In this document: piece by piece, positions 33,601-41,230 of the stretch
Layout: the number at the start of each line of letters is the position of its first letter
How positions within the stretch are numbered: position 1 is the first letter of the stretch
Position numbers and translations under genes: made by a program
Assembly: GCF_024703995.1 (NCBI RefSeq)
Contig: NZ_JAMXQV010000012.1
Location: 270,596-334,595, forward strand
DNA length: 64,000 nucleotides
Source: Amycolatopsis iheyensis
GTDB lineage: Bacteria; Actinomycetota; Actinomycetes; Mycobacteriales; Pseudonocardiaceae
Direction of reading: 5' to 3'
Notes under the pieces: generated by a model
What the model was told of the DNA's origin: nothing
What the model saw: the letters and a program-made list of their open reading frames with translations, nothing else
The model's database searches: none

Positions 33601-34571
33601 CAGTGGCCCACCTTGAGGAACCCGTTGAGGTAGTCGCCGCGGATGGTGTCGAGCGCGGCGTCCGGGAACGGGAAGGTGAAGATCATCTCCATCGCCTTCG
33701 GCAGCTTGTCGCCGGAGTCGGCCAGCCGCCGCAGCAGCGGTTCGAGGGCCTTCAGGTCGGCGACGAGGTCGTCCTTGCTGCGGTTCACGGTGTCGACCGC
33801 GACCGACGTCAGGCCGTCGAGCGACTTGAGCATCCCGACCAGCGCTTCCTTCTGCTGGTTGAGGACGCTGATGCCGGGCGTCAGTCCGTTGAGCGTCGTG
33901 GTGATCTGGTCGGTGTGCGCGTTCAAGGTCTGCGCCAGCTTGTTGACGCTCTCGATCGCGCGGGTGATCTCGGTGCGGTGCTCGTCGAGCCCCTTCACGA
34001 AAGCGTCCAAACTGGACAGCAAGCTGCGCGCCGCGGTCTCGCGGCCGCCGAGGGCTTCGTTGAGCTGGTGGCTGATGTTCTGCACCTGCGCGACGCCACC
34101 GCCGTTGAGCAGCAACGACAACGCGCCGAAGACCTCTTCGATCTCGGGCGTCAGCGTGGACCGGTCCAGGGGGATGTTCGCGCCGTCGAGGAGCCGGCCG
34201 GACGGCGTCGCGTCGTCGGGTGGGGCCAGCTCGACGAACTTCTCGCCGAGGATGCTCGCCTGCCGCAGCCGGGCGACGGCGTTGCCCGGCAGGTCGACGT
34301 CGCCGTTGACCAGCAGGTCGACGAGCGCGCTGCGGCCGTCCGGCGCGAGTTCGACCTTGACGACCTGCCCGACCGGGACGTCGTTGACCTTGACCCCGGA
34401 CTGCGGCACCAGGTCGAGGACGTTGGTGAAGCTCGCGGTGACGTGGATGGGGTGGTCGCCGAGCGAAGCGCCGCCGGGCAGCGGGATGTCGTAGACGCTG
34501 ACCCCGCGCCCGCAGCCGGTGGTGACCAGCGCGAGCGTCACGACCGCGGCCAGCTTGACCAGGGACTTCAT
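33600..34571 (-). CDS. mceE: Mce family lipoprotein MceE
   Basis: 323 aa from ATG 34571. The signal peptide ends with a clear lipobox (LALVTTGCGRG), so this is the lipid-anchored member, normally MceE. MlaD domain: IHVTASFTNVLDLVPQSGVKVNDVPVGQV, then ASILGEKFVELAPP and a helical stretch to the end. It overlaps both neighbours: 4 bases with MceD and one with MceF. Confidence 0.93.
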   Translation of the reverse strand: MKSLVKLAAVVTLALVTTGCGRGVSVYDIPLPGGASLGDHPIHVTASFTNVLDLVPQSGVKVNDVPVGQVVKVELAPDGRSALVDLLVNGDVDLPGNAVARLRQASILGEKFVELAPPDDATPSGRLLDGANIPLDRSTLTPEIEEVFGALSLLLNGGGVAQVQNISHQLNEALGGRETAARSLLSSLDAFVKGLDEHRTEITRAIESVNKLAQTLNAHTDQITTTLNGLTPGISVLNQQKEALVGMLKSLDGLTSVAVDTVNRSKDDLVADLKALEPLLRRLADSGDKLPKAMEMIFTFPFPDAALDTIRGDYLNGFLKVGH

Positions 34572-35566
34572 TTCGGCTCCGGGAACTCGAGGAGGTTGCC
34601 GCGGCCGTCGATGGTCCCGTTCGCCCGGTCGTAGGCGCCCAGCAGGTTCGTCAGCGCGTTCGGGGCGGCTTGGAGGGCTTCGGAGAGGGAGTCCTTCTGG
34701 TTCACCAGCACCTTGGTGACGTCGGCCAGCTTGTCCACATCGGACTGGACCTTGCCGCGGTTGTCCTTGATGAACCCCTGCACGACGGTCAGGGCCTGGG
34801 TCAGCTCGGTCAGCGCGCCGGAGAACTGGTCGCGCTGGTCGGCCAGGACCTTGCTGAGCGAGGCGATCTGCGAGATGGCCTGCTTGACCTGCCCGTCGTT
34901 GGCGGCGAGCATCGCGGTGAACTTGCTGATGTTGTCGACGGAGCCGAACAGGTCGTCCTTCGAGTCGCTCGCGGCGCGGGCGAACTCGCCGAGGTTCTTG
35001 ATCGCCGTGCCGATGGTCTGCCCGTTGCCGTCGAGGTACTCCGCCGACTTGGTCAGCACCTCGCTGACCGCGCCGTCCTTGTTGGCGCCCTGCGGGCCGA
35101 GCGCGGTCATCAGCTGGTTCAGGCTGTGCAGCAGGTCGTCGACCTCGACCGGGGTCGCCGTGCGCTCGCGCGGGATCGACGCGCCGTCGGCCAGCTGCGG
35201 CCCGCCGCGGTAGACGGGCGTGATCTGCACGTACCGGTCGGCGACCAGGCTCGGCGTGATGACGACGGCCCCGGCGTCGGCCGGGAGTTGCACGTCCGGC
35301 TTCAAGGTCATGGTCACCTTGACGTCGGTGCCGTTCGGCTCCACTTTGGCCACCGACCCGATCGCGACGCCGAGGACGCGCACGTCGGAGTTCGGGTAGA
35401 TGCCGACGGCGGCGGCGAAGTACGCGGTCAACGTCCGCTCGGCGGGCGCGGTGACCACGGGCCACCCGGCCGAGACGACGAGCGCGAGCACCACCCCGAG
35501 GGTCAGGGCCCGCAGGCGGGTCCGCCGCCGCGCCCGGGCCCCCAGGTCGATGAGCTGGTGCGCCAT
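34568..35566 (-). CDS. mceD: Mce family protein MceD
   Basis: 332 aa from ATG 35566, one-base overlap with the MceC stop. N-terminal anchor (LRALTLGVVLALVVSAGWPV), MlaD domain (LTAYFAAAVGIYPNSDVRVLGVAIGSV; VVITPSLVADRYVQITPVYRGGPQL) and a long coiled region (SKDDLFGSVDNISKFTAMLAAN). Standard size; no anomaly. Confidence 0.93.
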   Translation of the reverse strand: MAHQLIDLGARARRRTRLRALTLGVVLALVVSAGWPVVTAPAERTLTAYFAAAVGIYPNSDVRVLGVAIGSVAKVEPNGTDVKVTMTLKPDVQLPADAGAVVITPSLVADRYVQITPVYRGGPQLADGASIPRERTATPVEVDDLLHSLNQLMTALGPQGANKDGAVSEVLTKSAEYLDGNGQTIGTAIKNLGEFARAASDSKDDLFGSVDNISKFTAMLAANDGQVKQAISQIASLSKVLADQRDQFSGALTELTQALTVVQGFIKDNRGKVQSDVDKLADVTKVLVNQKDSLSEALQAAPNALTNLLGAYDRANGTIDGRGNLLEFPEPK

Positions 35567-36576
35567 CAGCGTCCCCCGTTCTTGGGCGGCAGGCAGCTGC
35601 CCGGCGTGGTGCCGGTGGGGATGAGCCCGCAGATGTAGGTGTCGATCCACCGGCCGTTGCCGACGGCGTTGCCGAGCAGCCGGTAGAACGGGCCGGCCAG
35701 GCGGAGGCTGTCCTCGAGCTTCCCCTGGTTCTGCTGGAGGACGGTCGCGACGCGGTCGAGCTGGTCCAGTGCCGGGCCGAGCGTCTTCTGGTTGTCCGCG
35801 ACGAGCCCGCGCAGCTGGATCGAGAGGTTCTTGATGCCGGTGAACAGCTGCGCGATGGCGTCCTTGCGGGCGTTCAGCTCGGTGAGCAGCGTGTTGCCGT
35901 CGCGGATCAGCGCCTGGATCTGGTCCGAACGCTCCCCCAGCGTCTTCGACACCTGGTTGGTGTTCTGGAACAGCTTGACCAGCTCGTCGTCGCGGGACGC
36001 AAGCGTTTGCGACAAGGCCGCGATCCCGTTGAACGCGGTGCGCACGTCGCTGGGGGCCGACGCGCCGAGCGTGTCGGACAGCACCCGGAACGCCTGCGCG
36101 AGCTGGTTCGTGTCGATCGCCCCGACCGTGCTCGCGAGGTCGTTGAACACCTCGGTGACGTCGTAGGGCGAGCTGGTGCGCTCGGCCGGGATCGGCTGGT
36201 CCGGGTTCAGCTCGCCGTTGCCGACCGGGTCGAGCACCAGGTTCTTCTGGCCCAGCAACGTCTTGATCTTGATCGCCGCGGTCGTCCGGTTGCCGACCCA
36301 GGTGTCCTTGACCCGGAACAGCACCTCGACGTGGTCGCCGGCCAGCCGCACGTCGGTGACTTCGCCGACCTTCACCCCGGCGACGCGGACCTCGTCGTTC
36401 GGCTTCAGCCCGGCGGCTTCGTGGAACTCGGCCCGGTAGGTGGTGCCGCCGCCGACGATCGGCAGGTCGTCGGAGAAGAACGTGGCGCTGCCGGCCAGGA
36501 CCATGACCAGCGCGGTCACCGCGCCGACGACGATCGGGTTGCGGGAGCGGAACGGCTTGATCCGGGGCGGTTTCAT
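35566..36576 (-). CDS. mceC: Mce family protein MceC
   Basis: 336 aa from ATG 36576, ATGA overlap with MceB. Anchor helix (NPIVVGAVTALVMVLAGSATFF), MlaD domain (YRAEFHEAAGLKPNDEVRVAGVKVGEV; TLLGQKNLVLDPVG) and a helical domain. A Cys pair near the C-terminus (YICGLIPTGTTPGSCLPP) is typical of this position. Confidence 0.93.
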   Translation of the reverse strand: MKPPRIKPFRSRNPIVVGAVTALVMVLAGSATFFSDDLPIVGGGTTYRAEFHEAAGLKPNDEVRVAGVKVGEVTDVRLAGDHVEVLFRVKDTWVGNRTTAAIKIKTLLGQKNLVLDPVGNGELNPDQPIPAERTSSPYDVTEVFNDLASTVGAIDTNQLAQAFRVLSDTLGASAPSDVRTAFNGIAALSQTLASRDDELVKLFQNTNQVSKTLGERSDQIQALIRDGNTLLTELNARKDAIAQLFTGIKNLSIQLRGLVADNQKTLGPALDQLDRVATVLQQNQGKLEDSLRLAGPFYRLLGNAVGNGRWIDTYICGLIPTGTTPGSCLPPKNGGR

Positions 36577-37589
36577 CGGCACCTCGCGGCGGTCACGGGG
36601 ATGCCCGGCGGCGGCCCACCCGGCGCGGGTTTCGCGTCGGACTCCACCGAGCAGAGGTAGAAGTTCGCCCACGAGCCGTAGGAGAAGAGCGTGCCGATCC
36701 GGTCGAGCTTCTTCGGCAGGTTGTCGATGAACTGCTGGAACACCGGGGTGTTGTCCGCCAGGTTCTTCGACAGGTCGCCGAGCGCGGTGATGCTGTCCTT
36801 GAGCGGCTGACGCCCTTGCTGCAGCAGCCCGGCGGTGGCGGTGGTCAGCTCGCCGAGCCCGCCGATCGCCTGCCCGATCGGCTTGGCGTCCGCGGCGAGG
36901 CCGGTGACCAGCTGCGCGGTCGTGTCGACGAGCGCGTCGAACTGGTCGCCCTGGGCGTTCACGGTGTCGAGCACGGTGTTGAGGTTGCCGATCACCTGCC
37001 CGATCACGGCGTCCTTGCCGGCCAAAGTGGACGTCAGGGACGCCGTGTGCTGCAACAGGCTTTCGATCGTGCTGCCCTCCCCCTGCAGGACCTGGATGAT
37101 CTCGAACGACAGCTGGTTGACGTCGTTCGGCGACAGGGCCTGGAAGAGCGGCTTGAAGCCGTTGAACAACGCGGTGAGGTCGAGCGCCGGCTTGGTGCGC
37201 TCCAGCGGGATCTCGGCGCCTTCGGCGAGCGTCGCCGAGGTGTCGGTCGCGCCCGGGTCGATCGAGAGGTACCGCTGCCCGACGAGGTTGCGGTAGCGGA
37301 TGGTGATCGCGGCCGACGCGCTGAGCCGGTGCGTGCGGTCGACGGAGAACGCGACGTCGGCCAGCCGGTGTTCGACGACCTTGACGGAGTCGACCTGGCC
37401 GATCCGGACGCCGGCCATGCGGACCTCGTCACCGGGGTTGACCGACGTCGCGTCGGTGAACCGGGCGGTGTAGCCGATGGTGGCGCCGACGCTCGAGTTG
37501 GCAATGGTGATCGCGAGGATCCCGGTGGCGACAGCGGTCACCAGGAAGAAGATCAAGCCCTTGATCGCGGGGCCCACGACGCTCCTCAT
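36573..37589 (-). CDS. mceB: Mce family protein MceB
   Basis: 338 aa from ATG 37589, ATGA overlap with MceA. Anchor helix (AIKGLIFFLVTAVATGILAITIA), MlaD domain (YTARFTDATSVNPGDEVRMAGVRIGQV; YRNLVGQRYLSIDPG), helical region, and a C-terminal FYLCSVESDAKPAPGGPPPG tail. Complete. Confidence 0.93.
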   Translation of the reverse strand: MRSVVGPAIKGLIFFLVTAVATGILAITIANSSVGATIGYTARFTDATSVNPGDEVRMAGVRIGQVDSVKVVEHRLADVAFSVDRTHRLSASAAITIRYRNLVGQRYLSIDPGATDTSATLAEGAEIPLERTKPALDLTALFNGFKPLFQALSPNDVNQLSFEIIQVLQGEGSTIESLLQHTASLTSTLAGKDAVIGQVIGNLNTVLDTVNAQGDQFDALVDTTAQLVTGLAADAKPIGQAIGGLGELTTATAGLLQQGRQPLKDSITALGDLSKNLADNTPVFQQFIDNLPKKLDRIGTLFSYGSWANFYLCSVESDAKPAPGGPPPGIPVTAARCR

Positions 37590-38782
37590 CGGACGGTCAC
37601 CTCCGTTCCGCGCAACGCGGGTCCGATCAGGACACTGCTCCAGTCCGGCACGTCCCCCAGCTTCGGTTTCAGGATCTCGGCGACGAGCTGACGCTCACCC
37701 GGTGAGTTGGCCGGGCCGAGGTCGCCATCGGTGGCCCCGGAGGCCGCGGTGCCGCCGCCGTAGCACTTCGGCCCGCCGGTGGCGTCGAACCGGGGGGTGT
37801 CGCGGCCGGGCACGTACTTCTCGCGCGGGTCCTGCACGGTGAGCGTCACGTGCAGGCCGGGTTCGTTCGTGCCCTTGCCGAGTGCCTTCTCCATCAGTGG
37901 CTTGAGCCGGTTGACGGCGTCGAACAGGCACGGGAACTCGGGTGAGTACCGCGACAGCAGCTCCAGCGAGGGGCGGCTCGCCGCCGAGACGCCGATGATG
38001 TTGTCCTTGTTCTTGCGCAGGAAGTCGTTCAGGTGCCCGGTCGCGCTGGTGACGCTCGAGTAGAGGCTGTCGAGGTCCGCGCGGGTGTCCACAATGGTCT
38101 TCGCGGTGGTCGACAGGTCGGTGAGCGCCTGCAGAATGTCGGGCGCGGCGGTCGTGTAGACGTCGGCCGCGTTCGCCAAGCCGGTGATGTCCGCTTTGAA
38201 CTGCGGCATCAGCGGGTTCAGTTGACCGAGCAGGTCCTGCAGCTTGACGATGCTGTCACCGATCGGCTGGCCGCGGTGGTCCAGGGCCTGGGAGATCGCG
38301 CCGAGCGAGCTGTTCAGCTTCTGCGGTTGGACCGCGCGCAGCAACGGCAGCAGGTCGCCGAGGACGCGTTCCAGCTCGATCGCGTTGGCGGAGCGGTCCT
38401 GCCCGATGACGTCGCCCGCGACGAGCTTCCCTTGTGGACGATCCGGCAGCACGAGGTTGACATATCGCTCGCCGAACACCGTCTTCGGCAGCAGCCGCGC
38501 CGAGACGTTCTCCGGCAGCAGGCCGATCTTGGCCGGGTCGAGCGCGAGGTCGATCTCCGCGCCGGTGCGCGTGCTGCGCACCGCCCGGACCTCGCCGAAC
38601 GGGACGCCCTTGACCTTGACCTCGGCGGTCGGCGCGAGCTGGTTGCCGACCCGGTCCGCCCGCAGCGTCACCAGCTCGGAGTCGTCGAAGTCCTTGTCGT
38701 AGATGGCGACCGCGAGGTAGCCGAGCAGGACGAGCACGCCGAGGAAGGCGACCCCGGCGAGCTGCGTGCCGAACCGGCTCAT
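37586..38782 (-). CDS. mceA: Mce family protein MceA
   Basis: 398 aa from ATG 38782, ATGA overlap with the upstream YrbE gene. Anchor helix (LAGVAFLGVLVLLGYLAVAIY), MlaD domain (VTLRADRVGNQLAPTAEVKVKGVPFGEVRAV; PKTVFGERYVNLVLPDRP), helical region, and a longer C-terminal part with EFPCLFDAVNRLKPL and a Gly-rich KCYGGGTAASGA segment, as expected for the first, longest Mce protein. Confidence 0.93.
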   Translation of the reverse strand: MSRFGTQLAGVAFLGVLVLLGYLAVAIYDKDFDDSELVTLRADRVGNQLAPTAEVKVKGVPFGEVRAVRSTRTGAEIDLALDPAKIGLLPENVSARLLPKTVFGERYVNLVLPDRPQGKLVAGDVIGQDRSANAIELERVLGDLLPLLRAVQPQKLNSSLGAISQALDHRGQPIGDSIVKLQDLLGQLNPLMPQFKADITGLANAADVYTTAAPDILQALTDLSTTAKTIVDTRADLDSLYSSVTSATGHLNDFLRKNKDNIIGVSAASRPSLELLSRYSPEFPCLFDAVNRLKPLMEKALGKGTNEPGLHVTLTVQDPREKYVPGRDTPRFDATGGPKCYGGGTAASGATDGDLGPANSPGERQLVAEILKPKLGDVPDWSSVLIGPALRGTEVTVR

Positions 38783-39594
38783 CCCGACACCTTCACCGTC
38801 GTCGTCGCGCCCCAGATGGCCAGGGACAGGAACAGGTCGAGGACGCTGATCAGCACGATCGACGTCCGCACGGCGCGGCCGACCGCGACACCGACGCCGG
38901 CCGGGCCGCCGGACGCGCGGTAGCCGTAGAAGCAGTGCGTCAGGATCACGCCGACGCTGAAGACCAGCACCTTGCCGAACGACCACAGCACGTCACCGGG
39001 CGGCAGGAACAGCGTGAAGTAGTGGTCGTAGGTGCCGCCGGACTGTCCGAAGAAGACGACCGTGGTGAGCCGGGAGCCGAGGTAGGAGATCAGCAGCCCG
39101 ATGACGTACAGCGGGATGATGGCAATGAACCCGGCGATGATCCGGGTGGTGACCAGGTACGGCATGCTCCGCACGGCCATCACCTCCAGCGCGTCGATCT
39201 CCTCGGAGATCCGCATCGCGCCGAGCTGGGCGGTGAACCCACTGCCCACAGTGGACGAAAGCGCGAGCCCGGCCACCAGCGGCGCGATTTCGCGGGTGTT
39301 GAAGTACGCCGTCAGGAAGCCGGTCATCGCGGAGATGTTGATCTGGTTCAAGGCGCTGAAGCCCTGCAGGCCCACGGTGACGCCGGTGAACACGCACAGC
39401 CCGACCATCACGCCGATCGTGCCGCCGATGACCGCGAGCGCGCCGCTGCCGAACGTCACTTCGGCCAGCAGCCGCACGACTTCGCGGAAGTAGCGGGTCA
39501 CCGCCATGGGAATCGCCGCGAGCGCGCGGACGTAGAACAGCAGCTGGTCGCCGAGGTCGAACAGCCGGTCGCCGGGTTTGCCGAGGATGGCCAC
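38779..39594 (-). CDS. yrbEB: MlaE/YrbE-family ABC permease (second)
   Basis: 271 aa from GTG 39594, which follows directly on the stop of the first permease. About five TM helices and the MlaE-family EISEEIDALEVMAV-type cytoplasmic helix (MRISEEIDALEVMAVRSMPYLVTTR). With the first YrbE it forms the membrane part of the Mce transporter; the ATPase (Mkl/MceG) is usually encoded elsewhere and none is in this window. Confidence 0.92.
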   Translation of the reverse strand: MAILGKPGDRLFDLGDQLLFYVRALAAIPMAVTRYFREVVRLLAEVTFGSGALAVIGGTIGVMVGLCVFTGVTVGLQGFSALNQINISAMTGFLTAYFNTREIAPLVAGLALSSTVGSGFTAQLGAMRISEEIDALEVMAVRSMPYLVTTRIIAGFIAIIPLYVIGLLISYLGSRLTTVVFFGQSGGTYDHYFTLFLPPGDVLWSFGKVLVFSVGVILTHCFYGYRASGGPAGVGVAVGRAVRTSIVLISVLDLFLSLAIWGATTTVKVSG

Positions 39595-40380
39595 TCAGGT
39601 TCCCTTCGCGGGGACCAGCTGCAGGTACAGCGCGGTCAGCACGGTGTTGACGAAGAACAGCAGGAGGAAGGTGATGACGACGGACTGGTTGACGACGTCG
39701 CCGACGCCCTTCGGCCCGCCCTTGGGGTTCAGGCCGCGGTAGGAGGCCACGACCCCGGCGAGGTAGCCGAAGATGACCGCCTTCACCGAGCTGACGACGA
39801 GGTCGGGCAGCTGGGCGAGGGCGTTGAAGCTGGCCAGGTACGCCCCGGGCGTCCCACCCTGGATGATGACGTTGAAGAAGTAGCCGCCGAGCACGCCGAC
39901 CACGCTGACCAGGCCGTTGAGCAGCACGGACGCGAGGACGGCCGCCTGCACCCGCGGCACGACCAGGCGCTGGATCGCCGAGACGCCCAGCACCTCCATC
40001 GCGTCGATCTCCTCGCGGATGCTGCGGGCGCCGAGGTCCGCGCAGATCGCGCTGCCGCCCGCGCCGGCGATGATCAGCGTCGTCACGATCGGGCTGGCCT
40101 GCTGCACGACGGCCAGGACGCTCGCCGCGCCGTTGAACTGCTGCGCGCCGATCTGGCTGGTGAGCGAGCCGAGCTGCAGGGAGATCACCGCGCCGAACGG
40201 GATCGACACGAGGATCGCCGGCGCGATGGACACGCTGGCGATGAACCAGAACTGCTGGACGAACTCGCGGACCTGGTACGGGCGGCGGAACATCGCGAGG
40301 ATGATGTCGAGGCCCATCGCGCACATGCGGCCGAACTCGCGCAGGCCGTTGGCGGCTCGCTGCTGCACCTGGATCGTCAT
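39595..40380 (-). CDS. yrbEA: MlaE/YrbE-family ABC permease (first)
   Basis: 261 aa from ATG 40380, which overlaps the stop of the preceding secreted-protein gene (ATGA). Membrane helices and the SIREEIDAMEVLGVSAIQRLVVPR coupling helix identify the MlaE family. A start nine bases further up would break that overlap and has no ribosome site. Partner of the permease encoded just downstream. Confidence 0.92.
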   Translation of the reverse strand: MTIQVQQRAANGLREFGRMCAMGLDIILAMFRRPYQVREFVQQFWFIASVSIAPAILVSIPFGAVISLQLGSLTSQIGAQQFNGAASVLAVVQQASPIVTTLIIAGAGGSAICADLGARSIREEIDAMEVLGVSAIQRLVVPRVQAAVLASVLLNGLVSVVGVLGGYFFNVIIQGGTPGAYLASFNALAQLPDLVVSSVKAVIFGYLAGVVASYRGLNPKGGPKGVGDVVNQSVVITFLLLFFVNTVLTALYLQLVPAKGT

Positions 40381-41111
40381 GACTTGCACCCGCTGCTGAA
40401 GCAGCGCAACGTCAGGTTCGAGACGAAGGTGTTGCCCGGCCCGGAAACCAGGCCGGTGAGCAAGCGGCTCACGTCTTCGTGCCCGACGCAGCCGGCGAAC
40501 GGCGGCGCGGTGAACGTGGAGGTCACCTTGACCGGTGGGGCCGGCAGGGAGATCGGCACCAGTGCCTTGATGGTCACCGACGCGGGCTGGGCCGTCTGGC
40601 AGTTCGGGCCGACGTCGAGGGCCTTGCCGTCCACTTTGGCCTCGGACAGCTTGATGAACACCTTCGCCGTGACGTCGGTGTCCGCGCAGATGTTCGTCTG
40701 CGTGGCCTTGCAGTTGGTGTCCTTGCCGGTCTTCACGGTGGCCGTGCCGGTGGCGTCGCCGTCCGGGATGATCTCGACCCGGCCGGTCGTGGCCATGAAC
40801 CGGAACGCGACGAAGTAGCCGTCGGTGGCCGGGATGCTCAGCTTTCCGCTGATCGGCACGGTGTTGGTGAGCCCGCCCAGCGCGCCGTCGAAGGTGCCCG
40901 GCGGGAAGGCGATGTCGGAGCCGAGCTTGGCGACGTGGCTCGTGGTCGGCTGCTGCGCGTCGCCGAGGGTGAACCCGAACGGGATCGCCGTGGCCGCGGC
41001 TTGGGCTTCCGGCGGCGCGTTCCCGCCCGGCGCGGCTTCCGCGGCGCCGAGCGAGAACGCGGTCAGCGCCAGCACGAGCAGGAGCGGCACCGCGCGTGTC
41101 AGCACTGACAT
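40377..41111 (-). CDS. secreted protein leading the mce operon
   Basis: 244 aa from ATG 41111 with GAGGAA six bases before it. Signal peptide (RAVPLLLVLALTAFSLGAAEAA). The mature part has a run of beta-like segments (ISGKLSIPATDGYFVAFRFM; GRVEIIPDGDATGTATVKTG) and about six Cys. It shares the general character of the DUF6801-like proteins of this window but not their motifs. Its 4-base overlap with yrbEA makes it the first gene of the mce operon and suggests an extracellular lipid-capture or scaffold role (inference). Confidence 0.72.
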   Translation of the reverse strand: MSVLTRAVPLLLVLALTAFSLGAAEAAPGGNAPPEAQAAATAIPFGFTLGDAQQPTTSHVAKLGSDIAFPPGTFDGALGGLTNTVPISGKLSIPATDGYFVAFRFMATTGRVEIIPDGDATGTATVKTGKDTNCKATQTNICADTDVTAKVFIKLSEAKVDGKALDVGPNCQTAQPASVTIKALVPISLPAPPVKVTSTFTAPPFAGCVGHEDVSRLLTGLVSGPGNTFVSNLTLRCFSSGCKS

Positions 41112-41196
41112 CCGTAGTTCCTCATGGTTCGTAGTTACGCACGATTCCCGTTGTCACACAAGGAATCCGCAGTTCTTGTCATGCCGCTCAGCGGTG

Positions 41197-41221
41197 CGCG
41201 GCGCGGTTTTTCCGCGCCGCG
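41197..41221 (-). terminator. hairpin terminator after the repeat-rich secreted protein
   Basis: An exact 10-base inverted repeat (41197-41206 with 41212-41221) around a 5-base loop, 10 bases after the minus-strand stop at 41231. It insulates the mce operon from the gene upstream. Confidence 0.75.
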
Positions 41222-41230
41222 TCACAACTT

